Assembly (NCBI RefSeq): GCF_022842145.1
Contig: NZ_JALHQD010000002.1
Span: 124,001 to 188,000, forward strand
DNA: 64,000 nucleotides
DNA from: Tabrizicola sp.
Lineage (GTDB): Bacteria; Pseudomonadota; Alphaproteobacteria; Rhodobacterales; Rhodobacteraceae
Reading direction: 5' to 3'
Below are positions 1 to 8,459 of this stretch, in pieces. How positions within the stretch are numbered: position 1 is the stretch's first letter; every line of letters starts with the position of its first letter. The translations under genes and the position numbers were made by a program. Below the pieces are notes generated by a model that saw only the letters and a program-made list of their open reading frames with translations, was not told the origin of the DNA and did not search any database.

Positions 1-125
1 CATCCCGGATGCAGAGACTTCGATGCGCCTGGCCGTCCTGACGCTGTCCCTTGCTTTGACCCTGCCGGCTAATGGGCTTCTGTACCCGCGCCGAGTAAGG
101 TAGAAGGCGGGCAGGGAGACCCGTC

Positions 126-443
126 ATGGACCACAATTTCGAAACCCAGCGTCGCGAGACCTACGATACCTTCCGGCAGTCGAAGGGGATCAGCCTGCCG
201 AAGACGGCGGTGGTGGAGTATTCCTTCTTCATCGAGGAGACGGATGCCTCGTGGCCGGCCTTGGAGCGGGCCTTGCGGATGGAGGGGTTCCAGACCCGGC
301 GGTTGAAGGACGGCGAGACGCTGGTCGCGTCGATCGGACCGATTCCGGTCACCGCCGAGGAGATCTGGAAGTACGAGCGGATCTCGACGACGGTCGCATT
401 GAAGCACGACTTCTACCCCGACGGCTGGGAGTTGGCCGAGTAA
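126..443 (+). CDS. RraB-family ribonuclease E inhibitor-like protein
   Basis: A 105-residue cytoplasmic acidic protein with no signal peptide or membrane segment. The start ATG lies just after a GGGAG ribosome site. Its pattern (PKTAVVEYSFF near residues 26-36, then WPALERAL, and a C-terminal DGWE) resembles the regulator of ribonuclease E activity B domain, which in gammaproteobacteria binds RNase E and slows RNA turnover. In alphaproteobacteria the role is by homology only. It stands alone: the next gene converges, and a structured repeat begins right after the stop codon. The identification is from sequence pattern, without a search, so a general RraB-fold protein is as far as the call goes. 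Confidence 0.7.
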   Translation: MDHNFETQRRETYDTFRQSKGISLPKTAVVEYSFFIEETDASWPALERALRMEGFQTRRLKDGETLVASIGPIPVTAEEIWKYERISTTVALKHDFYPDGWELAE

Positions 444-444
444 C

Positions 445-719
445 CGCCCGCGCGTGGCACGCATCTTGGTCTGTTTGAAATCAACAGGTTGGCCGCGGGC
501 GTTAGGCTGGGGTTAACCTTTGCGATGGGTGCGTTCAGGGCCGTCCCCGCTTCGCGAAGGGCGCGCGGATCTGGCGCGACAAGCTGCCCGGTGGTCCGCG
601 GGTGGGCGTGGTCATCATATTGAGCGCCTTCGGCGCGCGCCTTTTGTCTCGCCTCTGAGCCTGCGGCTCAACCGGCTCGGAGGTGCCTCCGGCGGGGATA
701 TTTGGATCCAGGTGAAAGG
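445..719. repeat. Composite intergenic hairpin element, copy 1
   Basis: This fills the gap between two convergent genes. Part one (445-501) is a 57-nt hairpin with perfect outer arms CGCCCGCG/CGCGGGCG and an inner stem CTGTT/AACAG (471-487). Part two (about 621-719) has a series of short stems, GCGCC-TTC-GGCGC at 624-636, GAGCC-TGC-GGCTC at 657-669 and CGGAGG-TG-CCTCCG at 678-691, ending in GGGGATATTTGG and GTGAAAGGG. The same two-part layout occurs at 47458-47772, also right after a plus-strand stop and before a convergent gene. A bidirectional terminator or REP-like element is the simplest reading. Confidence 0.7.
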
Positions 720-727
720 GCTTGCGG

Positions 728-2008
728 TCAGCCTGGCAGTCGCTTGCCCCCCACCCAGACTTCGGCCACGGCGCGGTCGTCGCCCATCATGATGGTGGGG
801 AAAAGCTCTTGCCAGAGGTCTTCGGCCCGGCGGGTGGCCTGTTCGATGGCGGGGGTGGAGGCGAGGTCGATGACGACGAGGTCGGCTTCCAGTCCCGTGA
901 CAAGGTTGCCGATCCTGTCTTCGCAGTGCAGCGCGCGGGCGGACCCTTGCGTGGCAAGCCACCAGAGCTGCGCGGGATGGAGCGACTGGCCGCGCAGCTG
1001 GGCGACCTCATAGGCGGCGGCCATCGTGTGCAGCATCGAGAAGTTGGAGCCGCCGCCCGTGTCGGTGGCCAGACCGACGCGGAGGCTATTCGCGAGGGTC
1101 ATGTCGAAGAGGCCGGAGCCGATGAAGGTATTCGAGGTCGGACAGTGGACGAGGGAGGCCCCGGTCTCGATCAGGCGGGCACGCTCGCGGTCGGTCAGGT
1201 GGATGGCGTGGCCGTAGACGGCACCTTCGCGGAGGAGGCCCTGGGCTTCGTAGGTGTCGAGGTAGTCGCGGGACTGGGGGAACAGGTCCTTCACCCAGGC
1301 AATCTCGTCGGTCTGTTCGGAGAGGTGGGTCTGCATCAGGCAGTCGGGGTATTCGCGCCAGAGGGCGCCGAGGGCCTGAAGCTGTTCGGGAGTGGATGTC
1401 GGCGAGAAACGCGGGGTGATGACATAGGAAAGGCGGTCCCGACCGTGCCACTTTTCCAAAAGCGCCTTGCTGTCGTCGTAGGCTGACCGGGCCGTATCGC
1501 GGAGGCCTTCCGGGGCATTGCGGTCCATGCAGGTCTTGCCGGCGAAAAGACGCATCCCGCGGGTCTGGGCGGCGGTGAAGATGGCGTCCACGCTGGCGGG
1601 ATGGATCGTCGCGTAGGTGGAGACGGTGGTGGTGCCGCGGGCGAGAACGAGGTCGAGGTAGCGGTTCGCGATCTCGGCCGCGTAGGCGGGATCACTGAAG
1701 CGCATTTCCTCGGGGAAGGTATAGCTGTTCAGCCAGTCGATCAGCCGCTTGCCCCAGGAGGCGATGATGGCGGTCTGGGGGTAGTGGACGTGGGCGTCGA
1801 TGAAGCCGGCGGAGATGAGTTTTGCGCCGTGGTCGTGGATGCGCGCCTGCGGGTAGCGGGCGCGAAGATCGCCAGCCTCTCCAACGGCGGTGATGTGGGA
1901 GCCGTCGATGGCGACGGCGCCCTGGGTGAGGACGCGGGCGGCGGAAAGCCCTGCGGCGAACGGGTCGCCCGCGTAGCTTAGCACCTGGCCCAGGATCAGT
2001 TCGGTCAT
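728..2008 (-). CDS. guaD: Guanine deaminase
   Basis: A 426-residue amidohydrolase that converts guanine to xanthine and ammonia in purine salvage and catabolism; cytoplasmic. The metal-binding strand GFIDAHVHYPQ is at residues 68-78 (His73, His75). Further ligand motifs are QTHLSEQTDE, a YGHAIHL segment, and the late Asp in ATDTGGGSNFS. Length matches the family (about 430). The start chosen is the ATG encoding MTELILG; the open frame runs on upstream into the divergent promoter region and lacks a plausible start there. It is transcribed divergently from mgtE across about 175 bp and converges on the intergenic element after the RraB-like gene. No xanthine dehydrogenase genes are beside it. 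Confidence 0.93.
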   Translation of the reverse strand: MTELILGQVLSYAGDPFAAGLSAARVLTQGAVAIDGSHITAVGEAGDLRARYPQARIHDHGAKLISAGFIDAHVHYPQTAIIASWGKRLIDWLNSYTFPEEMRFSDPAYAAEIANRYLDLVLARGTTTVSTYATIHPASVDAIFTAAQTRGMRLFAGKTCMDRNAPEGLRDTARSAYDDSKALLEKWHGRDRLSYVITPRFSPTSTPEQLQALGALWREYPDCLMQTHLSEQTDEIAWVKDLFPQSRDYLDTYEAQGLLREGAVYGHAIHLTDRERARLIETGASLVHCPTSNTFIGSGLFDMTLANSLRVGLATDTGGGSNFSMLHTMAAAYEVAQLRGQSLHPAQLWWLATQGSARALHCEDRIGNLVTGLEADLVVIDLASTPAIEQATRRAEDLWQELFPTIMMGDDRAVAEVWVGGKRLPG

Positions 2009-2183
2009 GCGGCATCCCCCCAACGCGGGCAGCGTAAAGGGTTTCCCGCCCGTGGTAAATTTTTCAGCTTCAGAACACGGCTTGAAACTGTTTCGCAAAA
2101 GCGCGAAGGCGCGGGGGTGGGGCAACGGCCTTTGCGGTTGTCCCGCAAGCGGCCTAAGGTCGGCAGCAGGCAGGGAGGCGCGC

Positions 2184-3551
2184 ATGGCGGAAATCATGGT
2201 CAGGACAACGCCAGAACTGCACGCCGCACTGATGGAAGCGGCGATCGATGCTGCGCGCGCAGGTGACACGGCGCGGGTGGAGGCGTTGCTGCAGCCAGTC
2301 CACCCGGCGGATGTGGCCGACCTTCTGGAACAGGTCAGCGATTCCGACCGTGAAGCGCTTCTTGCGATGGGCTCGGCGGTCATCGATGGCGAGGTGCTGT
2401 CGGAAATCAGCGATGCGATCCGCGAAGAGGTTCTGGATGCGCTGCCGGATCATGTGGTTGCGGAGGCGCTGAGCGAGCTGGACTCGGACGACCTTGTCGA
2501 CATCGTCGAGGATCTGGAAGCTGCCGACCAGGGCCGCCTTCTGGGGGCGATGCTGGCCGCCGACCGGGTGGCGGTGGAACAGGCGCTGGCCTGGCCGGAA
2601 CATTCCGCCGGGCGTCTGATGCAGCGCGAGCTGGTGGTGGCGCCGGAGCACTGGACTGTCGGCGAAGCCATTGATTTCCTGCGGGGTGCAGAGCATCTGC
2701 CGGACCAGTTCTACCATGTGATCCTGGTTGATCCGCGGATGACTCCGGTGGGCTATGCGACCCTGGGACGGGTCTTGTCGTCCGGCCGGGATGTGGCGCT
2801 GAAGGCGATCACCGAGGACAGTTTCCGCACCGTGGCGGCGACGGATGAAGAGGCGGACGTCGCCTATATCTTCAACCAGTATCACCTGATTTCCTGCCCG
2901 GTGGTGGACGGCTCGGGTCGGCTGGTGGGCGTGATCACCATCGACGACGCGATGAACGTGCTGGACGAGGAGCACGAGGAGGACATGCTGCGACTGGCGG
3001 GCGTGGGCGACGAGGCCGATGTCAGCGACGGGCCGATCGACACGGTGAGGCAGCGGCTGCCCTGGCTGGTGATCAACCTTTTCACGGCGTCCTTGTCGGC
3101 GCTGGTCATCAGCCGGTTCGAGGCGACGATCACGCAGATCGTGGCTTTGGCGGCGCTGATGCCGATCGTGGCGTCCACGGGCGGGATCGCGGGGACGCAG
3201 TCCCTGGCGGTGGCGGTCCGGGCGCTGGCGACGCGGGACCTGACGCGGGCCAACGCGGGGCGGGTGGTGCGGCGCGAATTGCTTGCCGGGGTGATGAACG
3301 GGGTCAGCCTGGCGCTGATCCTGGGGGTGGCGGGGGTGCTGATCTTCGGTGACTGGCACCTGGGCCTGGTGCTGGGGCTGGCGATGGTCGTGAACCAGAT
3401 CGTGGCCGCGCTGGGCGGTGTGCTGGTGCCGCTGACGCTGGAGCGGATGGGGCTGGACCCGGCTTTGGCGAGCGGGACTTTCGTGACGACCCTTACGGAT
3501 GTGATGGGGTTCTTTGCCTTTCTGGGGCTGGCGACGGTGATGCTGACATGA
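2184..3551 (+). CDS. mgtE: Magnesium transporter MgtE
   Basis: A 455-residue Mg2+ channel/transporter of the inner membrane. The N-terminal half is the acidic cytosolic MgtE-N superhelix (about 25-130) followed by two CBS domains (about 135-260), which sense Mg2+. The last 170 residues hold about five membrane helices, including the conserved PIVASTGGIAGTQSLA pore region. Start: ATG after AGGGAGG at 2171-2177; an upstream in-frame ATG lies in the divergent promoter and would add 59 unlike residues. Its stop overlaps the start of the next gene as ATGA, so the two are translationally coupled. Confidence 0.95.
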   Translation: MAEIMVRTTPELHAALMEAAIDAARAGDTARVEALLQPVHPADVADLLEQVSDSDREALLAMGSAVIDGEVLSEISDAIREEVLDALPDHVVAEALSELDSDDLVDIVEDLEAADQGRLLGAMLAADRVAVEQALAWPEHSAGRLMQRELVVAPEHWTVGEAIDFLRGAEHLPDQFYHVILVDPRMTPVGYATLGRVLSSGRDVALKAITEDSFRTVAATDEEADVAYIFNQYHLISCPVVDGSGRLVGVITIDDAMNVLDEEHEEDMLRLAGVGDEADVSDGPIDTVRQRLPWLVINLFTASLSALVISRFEATITQIVALAALMPIVASTGGIAGTQSLAVAVRALATRDLTRANAGRVVRRELLAGVMNGVSLALILGVAGVLIFGDWHLGLVLGLAMVVNQIVAALGGVLVPLTLERMGLDPALASGTFVTTLTDVMGFFAFLGLATVMLT

Positions 3552-4093
3552 ACGATATCAAGACTTTGGCGCGGGCACAGGCCTTCGCGCGACGGGCCGA
3601 GGCTTTTGCGGCGGGGCAGGGGCAGGCGGCGGAGATCCTGGCGGATTATCTCGCGAGCCAGCGGGGGCGCGTGCTGGCGGGCTACATGCCGATGCGGTCG
3701 GAGGTCGATCCCTTGCCCGCGATGGCGGCGCATCAGGGGCCCGTGGGGGTGCCGGTGATCGTGGCCAAGGCCGCGCCGCTGCGGTTCAGGGAGTGGTCGC
3801 CGGGGTGCCGACTGGTGGAGGGTGCGTTCAAGGCGCTGGTGCCGGAGGAGGGGGCCTGGGTCGAGCCCGAGGTGCTGATCGTGCCGATGCTGGCCTACGA
3901 CGCGCGGGGCTACCGGCTGGGCTATGGCGGGGGGTTCTACGACCGGACGCTGGAGCTTCTGCGGGCGCGGGGGCCGGTGCTGGCGGTGGGGTTTGCCTTC
4001 TCGGCGCAGGAGGTGGACGCGGTGCCGACGGACGCGTTCGACCAGCGGCTGGATGCGGTGGTCACGGAAAAGGGCGTCACGGTTTTCGCGTGA
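3548..4093 (+). CDS. 5-formyltetrahydrofolate cyclo-ligase
   Basis: A 181-residue cytoplasmic enzyme that uses ATP to convert 5-formyl-THF (folinic acid) to 5,10-methenyl-THF, returning it to the one-carbon pool. The family signature GYRLGYGGGFYDRTL is near residues 121-135, with the earlier PMLAYDARG strand and the N-terminal LAGYMPMRSEVD substrate segment. Length is typical (about 180-200). It overlaps mgtE by 4 nt (ATGA), so it is probably expressed as that operon's second gene, though no functional link to Mg2+ transport is evident beyond the enzyme's Mg-ATP need. In many proteobacteria this gene follows 6S RNA; no 6S RNA is possible here because of the overlap. Confidence 0.93.
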   Translation: MNDIKTLARAQAFARRAEAFAAGQGQAAEILADYLASQRGRVLAGYMPMRSEVDPLPAMAAHQGPVGVPVIVAKAAPLRFREWSPGCRLVEGAFKALVPEEGAWVEPEVLIVPMLAYDARGYRLGYGGGFYDRTLELLRARGPVLAVGFAFSAQEVDAVPTDAFDQRLDAVVTEKGVTVFA

Positions 4094-4094
4094 C

Positions 4095-4120
4095 GCCCGA
4101 AATTCGCAAGGAATTCGGCC
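4095..4120. terminator. Putative bidirectional terminator between convergent genes
   Basis: A near-palindrome (CCGAAATTC / GAATTCGG with one bulged base, loop GCAAG) lies in the 33-bp gap between the cyclo-ligase stop and the AAA ATPase stop. The run of T is short on both sides, so termination efficiency is uncertain. Confidence 0.45.
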
Positions 4121-4126
4121 TTTGGA

Positions 4127-5443
4127 TCAGTGGTCGATTTCTTCCTGCCGGACGAACATGTTGCTCCAGGCACGGTCGATAAGCTCGGGCGTCATCTGGT
4201 AGGGAATGTTCTCGAAGTCGCAGACGGCGATCATCTGGTCGATCAGGTAGACCGGCTGATAGTTCGCGTAGTTGTTGGCGATGGTCGGGAACTTGACCTT
4301 CATCAGGTGCATGAGCGCGGTTTCGTCCAGCGGCATCTTCTTCTTGCGGGCGACCATCGCGAAGATCTTCAGGAAGTTTTCCTGGCTGGGGCCGTCGATC
4401 TTGATCTTGAAGAAGATACGCCGCAGGGCCGCGCCGTCGAAGATCTGGTTCGGGTGGAAGTTGGTCGAGAAGATGACCAGCGTGTCGAAGGGCACGGTGA
4501 ACTTCTCGCCCGATTGCAGGGCAAGGATGTCGCGGCTTTCTTCCAGCGGCACGATCCAGCGGTTGACGATCTTCTGCGGCGGTTCGGCCTGACGGCCAAG
4601 GTCGTCGATGATGAAGATGCCGCCGGTGGCCTTCAGCTGGAGGGGAGCCTGGTAGGTGCGGGACGTGGGGTTGTAGTTCAGATCCAGCATGTCAAGGCTG
4701 AGTTCACCGCCGGTGATCACCGAGGGACGCTCGCAGAAGACGTAGCGGTTGTCGAAGCGGTTCGAGGTGCGGCGGAGCGAGTTCGGGTCGTCCACGGCGG
4801 ATTCAGCGGCCGAATGCACGATGGGGTCGTAGACGCTGATGATCTGGCCGGAATACTCGATCGCGCGGGGGACGTAGACCTTGTCGCCAAGGGCCGCGCG
4901 GATACCGTGGCTGATCGAGGATTTACCGTTGCCGGGCGGGCCGTAGAGAAGGATCGAACGGCCCGAGGTCACGGCGGGGCCGAGGTTGTCGATCAGGTCC
5001 GGGGGCAGGATCAGGTGGCCCATCCCGGACATCAGCTGTTCGCGGTTCAGCCGGATGTCGCGCACGGATTGGCGCTTGATCTGCACCGAATACTGGTCCA
5101 GCGGCACCGGCATTGCGCCGTAGTATTCCGACTGCGACAGCGCGTCCAAGGCGCGCGCCTTGCCGGCGTCGGTCAGCTCGTATCCCATCTCGCCGCCAGA
5201 GGTGGCGTGCATGGTGCCGGTGGCGGTCAGAAGCTTCTGGGTCCGGGCAAGGTCTACGAGTTCCTGCGTCAGCGGGACCGGCATGCTGATCGCCTTTGAA
5301 AGCGCCGTGACCTGATCCTGGTTGGTGCGGAACATCGTCTTCAGCAGGATGTCCCGCATCATGACGGTGGACAGCCCCGTATCGGCGAGCGAACGGGGCG
5401 AGGGCGGCGGTTGGACGCCGGACACCGGTGCTTCAGCGTTCAT
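4127..5443 (-). CDS. AAA+ ATPase at the distal end of the tad locus
   Basis: A 438-residue soluble ATPase of unknown partner. Walker A GPPGNGKS is at 168-175 and Walker B IFIIDD at 276-281; a sensor-1-like VIFSTNF follows near 325. The N-terminal 140 residues form a helical domain with no recognised family. There is no membrane segment or signal peptide. It is the last gene in the minus-strand pilus locus, about 60 bp after the prepilin peptidase, and has its own upstream gap, so it may be separately transcribed. Position suggests a pilus-associated function such as assembly, chaperoning or regulation, but that is inference. It is not the TadA secretion ATPase, which is a separate gene in the same locus. 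Confidence 0.75.
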   Translation of the reverse strand: MNAEAPVSGVQPPPSPRSLADTGLSTVMMRDILLKTMFRTNQDQVTALSKAISMPVPLTQELVDLARTQKLLTATGTMHATSGGEMGYELTDAGKARALDALSQSEYYGAMPVPLDQYSVQIKRQSVRDIRLNREQLMSGMGHLILPPDLIDNLGPAVTSGRSILLYGPPGNGKSSISHGIRAALGDKVYVPRAIEYSGQIISVYDPIVHSAAESAVDDPNSLRRTSNRFDNRYVFCERPSVITGGELSLDMLDLNYNPTSRTYQAPLQLKATGGIFIIDDLGRQAEPPQKIVNRWIVPLEESRDILALQSGEKFTVPFDTLVIFSTNFHPNQIFDGAALRRIFFKIKIDGPSQENFLKIFAMVARKKKMPLDETALMHLMKVKFPTIANNYANYQPVYLIDQMIAVCDFENIPYQMTPELIDRAWSNMFVRQEEIDH

Positions 5444-5506
5444 AGGTCAAGCTCCGTGGACAATCGTAGCAAACTGCTTCGATTTGAGTCGTAAACGTAA
5501 CTTGTG

Positions 5507-6001
5507 TCAGCCCTGTGGCCAGATGGCGGCAAGAAGGTAGAAGACCACGATGCAGGACAGCGCCAGGCCGAAGGGGAAGAAGCGCTTCCGGTTCCAGCTT
5601 TCCCAATCGGGCGTCGCGTTGCGGACGAAGGAGAGGCTGCGCAGAATGCGGTGCAGGAGCAGCGACCCGATCATCGAGACGAAGGTGATCAAGAGGATTT
5701 CGCCGATGTTGCCACCAACGAAAAGGCCCGCCATCGCGGCGCTGTACTTGGCATCGCCGGCGCCAAAGGTGCCGGTCAGGTAAAGCAGGAAACCCGCCAC
5801 GAAGACCACGGCCATGATGGCAAAGCCCCAGAGCCAGGATTCCCAAGGCACCAGATACCAGCCGACGAGCGGCCAGATCGCAGCCATCGCCAGGACGGCC
5901 GTGTTCGGAATCTTCATCCGCTTCAAGTCGGAGGCGGCGGCCCAGATCGCAATCGGCAGAACCGGGACGAGAAGGATCAGTGCATCACTGGGTTCAAGCA
6001 T
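5507..6001 (-). CDS. cpaA: Type IV prepilin peptidase (CpaA/TadV)
   Basis: A 164-residue inner-membrane aspartyl protease that removes the short leader of Flp prepilins. The two catalytic aspartates of family A24 are visible: Asp25 in ASDLKRMKIPN and Asp83 in the GAGD motif (80-83). About five hydrophobic helices are present and the N-terminal methylase domain of longer PilD enzymes is absent, as usual for TadV/CpaA. The start codon directly abuts the stop of the preceding TPR gene with no spacer, implying coupled translation. Its substrates are probably the two Flp pilins at 15843-16694, cleaved after Gly13. Confidence 0.92.
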   Translation of the reverse strand: MLEPSDALILLVPVLPIAIWAAASDLKRMKIPNTAVLAMAAIWPLVGWYLVPWESWLWGFAIMAVVFVAGFLLYLTGTFGAGDAKYSAAMAGLFVGGNIGEILLITFVSMIGSLLLHRILRSLSFVRNATPDWESWNRKRFFPFGLALSCIVVFYLLAAIWPQG

Positions 6002-6859
6002 TTACATCTTCACATTGGCATCAAGTGCTTCAAGGCTGCGGACGGCAGCTTCGAAATGCTTGGGATGGGTTTCGACTGCCTGGTTCAAGAGACCCTTGCC
6101 GACCGAGACGTCCCCCTGCTTGATCGCCGCAAGGCCCATCGAATACAGGAGCTCGGCGCGTTCGGTCTGGGTCATTCGAACGACGGGGAGGTCATACTTG
6201 CGCTGTGCCGCACGGGCGAGCACGAGGTTGTTCTTGGCGGTGAAAAGCGCGGGATCGTAGGTCAGCGCTTCCATGAACAGCTTTTCCGCACCGGAATGTT
6301 CGCCGCGCGTCAGCTTGGAGAAGCCCCAGTTGTTCAGAACCCCGGCTGGCTTGGTGGTCAGGCCGGCTGCGATTTCGTAGAAGCTGTCGGCCTTCTTCCA
6401 GTTCTTGTCACTGTCGGCCACCATCGCTTCCAGCCGGTAGCGGTCGAAGCTTTCGTGCGTGGGCGGGATCAGGTTCAGCTCGGCCTTGGCTTCGGGCCAC
6501 TGGTTCGAGCGGATCAGCGCATCGGCCAGCATGACGCGGTCTTCCGGGGTGGCGTCGGTATGGGCGACCGCACTGCGCCAAACCTGGGCGGCTTCGGTCG
6601 GCTTCTGCGCCCGCACCAGCGACCGCGCCAGACCGCGCATCACGTCGATGCGGTCGGGGTTCTCTTCGAGGGTACGAGTGAAGTAGCTGACCGCTTCGTT
6701 CGGGTCGGCGACGGTCAGCATGACGTCGTTGAGATTGGTCTCGTCGATGACGTTGACGTCCTTGAGAGCCCGCTGCACCTGTGCGTCAGAGTCTTTCTGA
6801 CAGGCAGACAGGGCAACCGTGCCGCCAAGGCACAGCAATGCAAAAACCGGATGGCGCAT
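6002..6859 (-). CDS. TPR lipoprotein of the tad locus (TadD-like)
   Basis: A 285-residue lipoprotein: signal peptide with lipobox LSAC (Cys20), so probably anchored in the outer membrane. The mature part is almost all tetratricopeptide helices (for example the pairs around 55-90, 95-125 and 155-215). TadD-type TPR lipoproteins act as pilotins or assembly factors for the CpaC/RcpA secretin. It directly abuts the prepilin peptidase gene and follows a second, smaller TPR lipoprotein, so this locus carries two TadD-like proteins. Which is the true functional TadD cannot be decided from sequence. Confidence 0.85.
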   Translation of the reverse strand: MRHPVFALLCLGGTVALSACQKDSDAQVQRALKDVNVIDETNLNDVMLTVADPNEAVSYFTRTLEENPDRIDVMRGLARSLVRAQKPTEAAQVWRSAVAHTDATPEDRVMLADALIRSNQWPEAKAELNLIPPTHESFDRYRLEAMVADSDKNWKKADSFYEIAAGLTTKPAGVLNNWGFSKLTRGEHSGAEKLFMEALTYDPALFTAKNNLVLARAAQRKYDLPVVRMTQTERAELLYSMGLAAIKQGDVSVGKGLLNQAVETHPKHFEAAVRSLEALDANVKM

Positions 6860-6897
6860 GTTAAGCGTCCTTTTTTGTTGACTGCTCAGAGCACCGC

Positions 6898-7485
6898 CTA
6901 GAGATCGGACAGGAGTACGAATTTGCCTTTTTCCTGCCGGACCAGACGGAACCCGCCTTTTTCTTCTTCTTGTTCGGGATCATACACACTCGCTTCACTC
7001 CGGGCGATAGCGAGCATCAGATTTTCGCGGATCGAGTCCGTTTCGCCACTATCCAGCGCGAAGGCTTTCTGGAACAGCACCCGGGCTTCGCCGGTCTTGT
7101 CCTGCTCCATCATGACGACACCAAGATTGTTGATCGCCGGGACGAAGTTCGGATCCAGCTCGAGCGCGCGGTTCAGAATCTTCTCGGCCTGGCCCAGGCG
7201 CCCGAGCGCAAGATTGGCCGACCCGATCGAGGACAGCACATCGGCGCTGATACCCGTTTCACCGGCACCGCGCAGATAGGCCTTGAGGGCGAGTTCGTGT
7301 TCGCCGGCTTCCATCAGACGATGGCCCACGGTCATGCCATCGACCGCGTCACCGCGGGCATCTATGCCAAAAGGACTGTTTCTGGAAACGCCACCGGCCG
7401 GCGTACAGCCGGCCAGCAACAGGGCGCAGACGGTCAGTATGGCCGCGTGGCGCAAATCGTTTCCCGTTTTAGAGGCTGCCCGCAA
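6898..7485 (-). CDS. tadD: TPR lipoprotein TadD
   Basis: A 195-residue lipoprotein with lipobox LLAGC (Cys27) and about three TPR units between residues 55 and 160 (the ALKAYLRGAGETG and AEKILNRALELDPNFVPA helices are typical). The role inferred from the family is assembly of the Tad secretin/pilus at the outer membrane. The start overlaps the tadC stop by 17 nt. The C-terminus is charged and ends in a VRQEKGKFVLLSDL tail. With the larger TPR lipoprotein 38 bp downstream, it forms a two-protein TPR set; division of labour is unknown. Confidence 0.85.
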   Translation of the reverse strand: MRAASKTGNDLRHAAILTVCALLLAGCTPAGGVSRNSPFGIDARGDAVDGMTVGHRLMEAGEHELALKAYLRGAGETGISADVLSSIGSANLALGRLGQAEKILNRALELDPNFVPAINNLGVVMMEQDKTGEARVLFQKAFALDSGETDSIRENLMLAIARSEASVYDPEQEEEKGGFRLVRQEKGKFVLLSDL

Positions 7486-8452
7486 GCTCGCCCATCATTG
7501 TCACCATTCCGTAGACGGAAGGCCCGATGAGAATGACCAGAAGGGGCGGAACTGTAAACAGCATTGTGCCAAGCGTCAGTTTCGTCGGCAACATGTTGGC
7601 TTTCTCTTCCGCCCGCATGATGCGCTTGTCCCGCATGTCGGCGGAATAGACCCGCAGCGCATCGGCGACCGAGGTACCGAAAGTGGCGGACTGGATGATC
7701 GTGGTCACGAAAGAGGCGACGTCGGGGATGCCCACTCGTTCGGCCATGTCCTTCAGGACCGAGGTCCTCTCTTTGCCCGCCTTGACCTCTTGCGCGATCA
7801 GGTCGAATTCGTCGGCCAGCGCGGGGTAGCCAGCGCGGCTTTCCTTGCCGACGCGGATGATCGACTGGTCCAGCGACTGGCCGGCCTCGACGCAGACCAG
7901 CATCAGGTCAAGCGCATCGGGGAAGCCCTGGATGATCTCGGTCTTGCGCTTTTCGACTCGCTTGTTCACCCAGTACCGCGGGACATAGTAGCCGATGGCG
8001 CAGGGCAGAAGGCTGTGCATCAGAAGGTCCATGCCGGACATTTCCTGCGACATCGACTTGATCAGGGCGACGATCAGACCACCGATCAGGAACAGGATCG
8101 CCGTCAGGAACTGGATGGCGTGGAACATCCGCACCGCGTTCTTGCCGGTATAGCCGGCGCGGAGCATGTTCAGCTTTGCGGCCGACAGCTCTTCCTTCTT
8201 CTGCGGTTCCAGGAACTGGGCGAACTTTTCCAGCTTGTCGATGCGCTCGACCTTGCGGAGCGCGCGCTTCTTGTCGGCCCCGGCCTTCGGAACCTGATCC
8301 TTCAGCTCGCGGAAGCGGTCGCGCTGGCGCTTCATCACCACCGGCAGCGCCAGGAGGATCAGCAGGAGGCCCAGGAGACCCACCGCCAGAAGCGGTGCCA
8401 TCGGGCCGAAACGCTCGGTCAGTCCGGTCATGAAGTTGGAAAGGAAGTCCAT
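7469..8452 (-). CDS. tadC: Tad secretion system inner-membrane protein TadC
   Basis: A 327-residue type II secretion F-domain protein. An N-terminal membrane helix (about 18-38), a cytoplasmic stretch, two helices near 110-155, the F domain with the conserved ALDLMLVCVEAGQSL segment (about 187-201), and a C-terminal helix near 295-320. TadB and TadC together form the inner-membrane platform turned by the TadA ATPase. It lies 7 bp after tadB and overlaps tadD, fitting one operon. Confidence 0.93.
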   Translation of the reverse strand: MDFLSNFMTGLTERFGPMAPLLAVGLLGLLLILLALPVVMKRQRDRFRELKDQVPKAGADKKRALRKVERIDKLEKFAQFLEPQKKEELSAAKLNMLRAGYTGKNAVRMFHAIQFLTAILFLIGGLIVALIKSMSQEMSGMDLLMHSLLPCAIGYYVPRYWVNKRVEKRKTEIIQGFPDALDLMLVCVEAGQSLDQSIIRVGKESRAGYPALADEFDLIAQEVKAGKERTSVLKDMAERVGIPDVASFVTTIIQSATFGTSVADALRVYSADMRDKRIMRAEEKANMLPTKLTLGTMLFTVPPLLVILIGPSVYGMVTMMGELAGSL

Positions 8453-8459
8453 GTTCGAC

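Noticed and set aside
23-103. A 26-codon plus-strand frame starting MRLAVLTLSLALTLP that looks like a signal peptide.
   Set aside because: It stops right after the hydrophobic stretch and has no ribosome site; it could be the relic of a secreted protein or chance. Not reported as a gene.
2154-3359. A 401-codon minus-strand frame opposite mgtE.
   Set aside because: His/Arg/Gln-rich low-complexity translation, typical of a shadow frame; mgtE is clearly the real gene.
4130-5299. A 389-codon plus-strand frame opposite the AAA+ ATPase.
   Set aside because: Antisense frame with Val/Asp/Arg-rich composition and no motif; the ATPase frame has intact Walker A and B.
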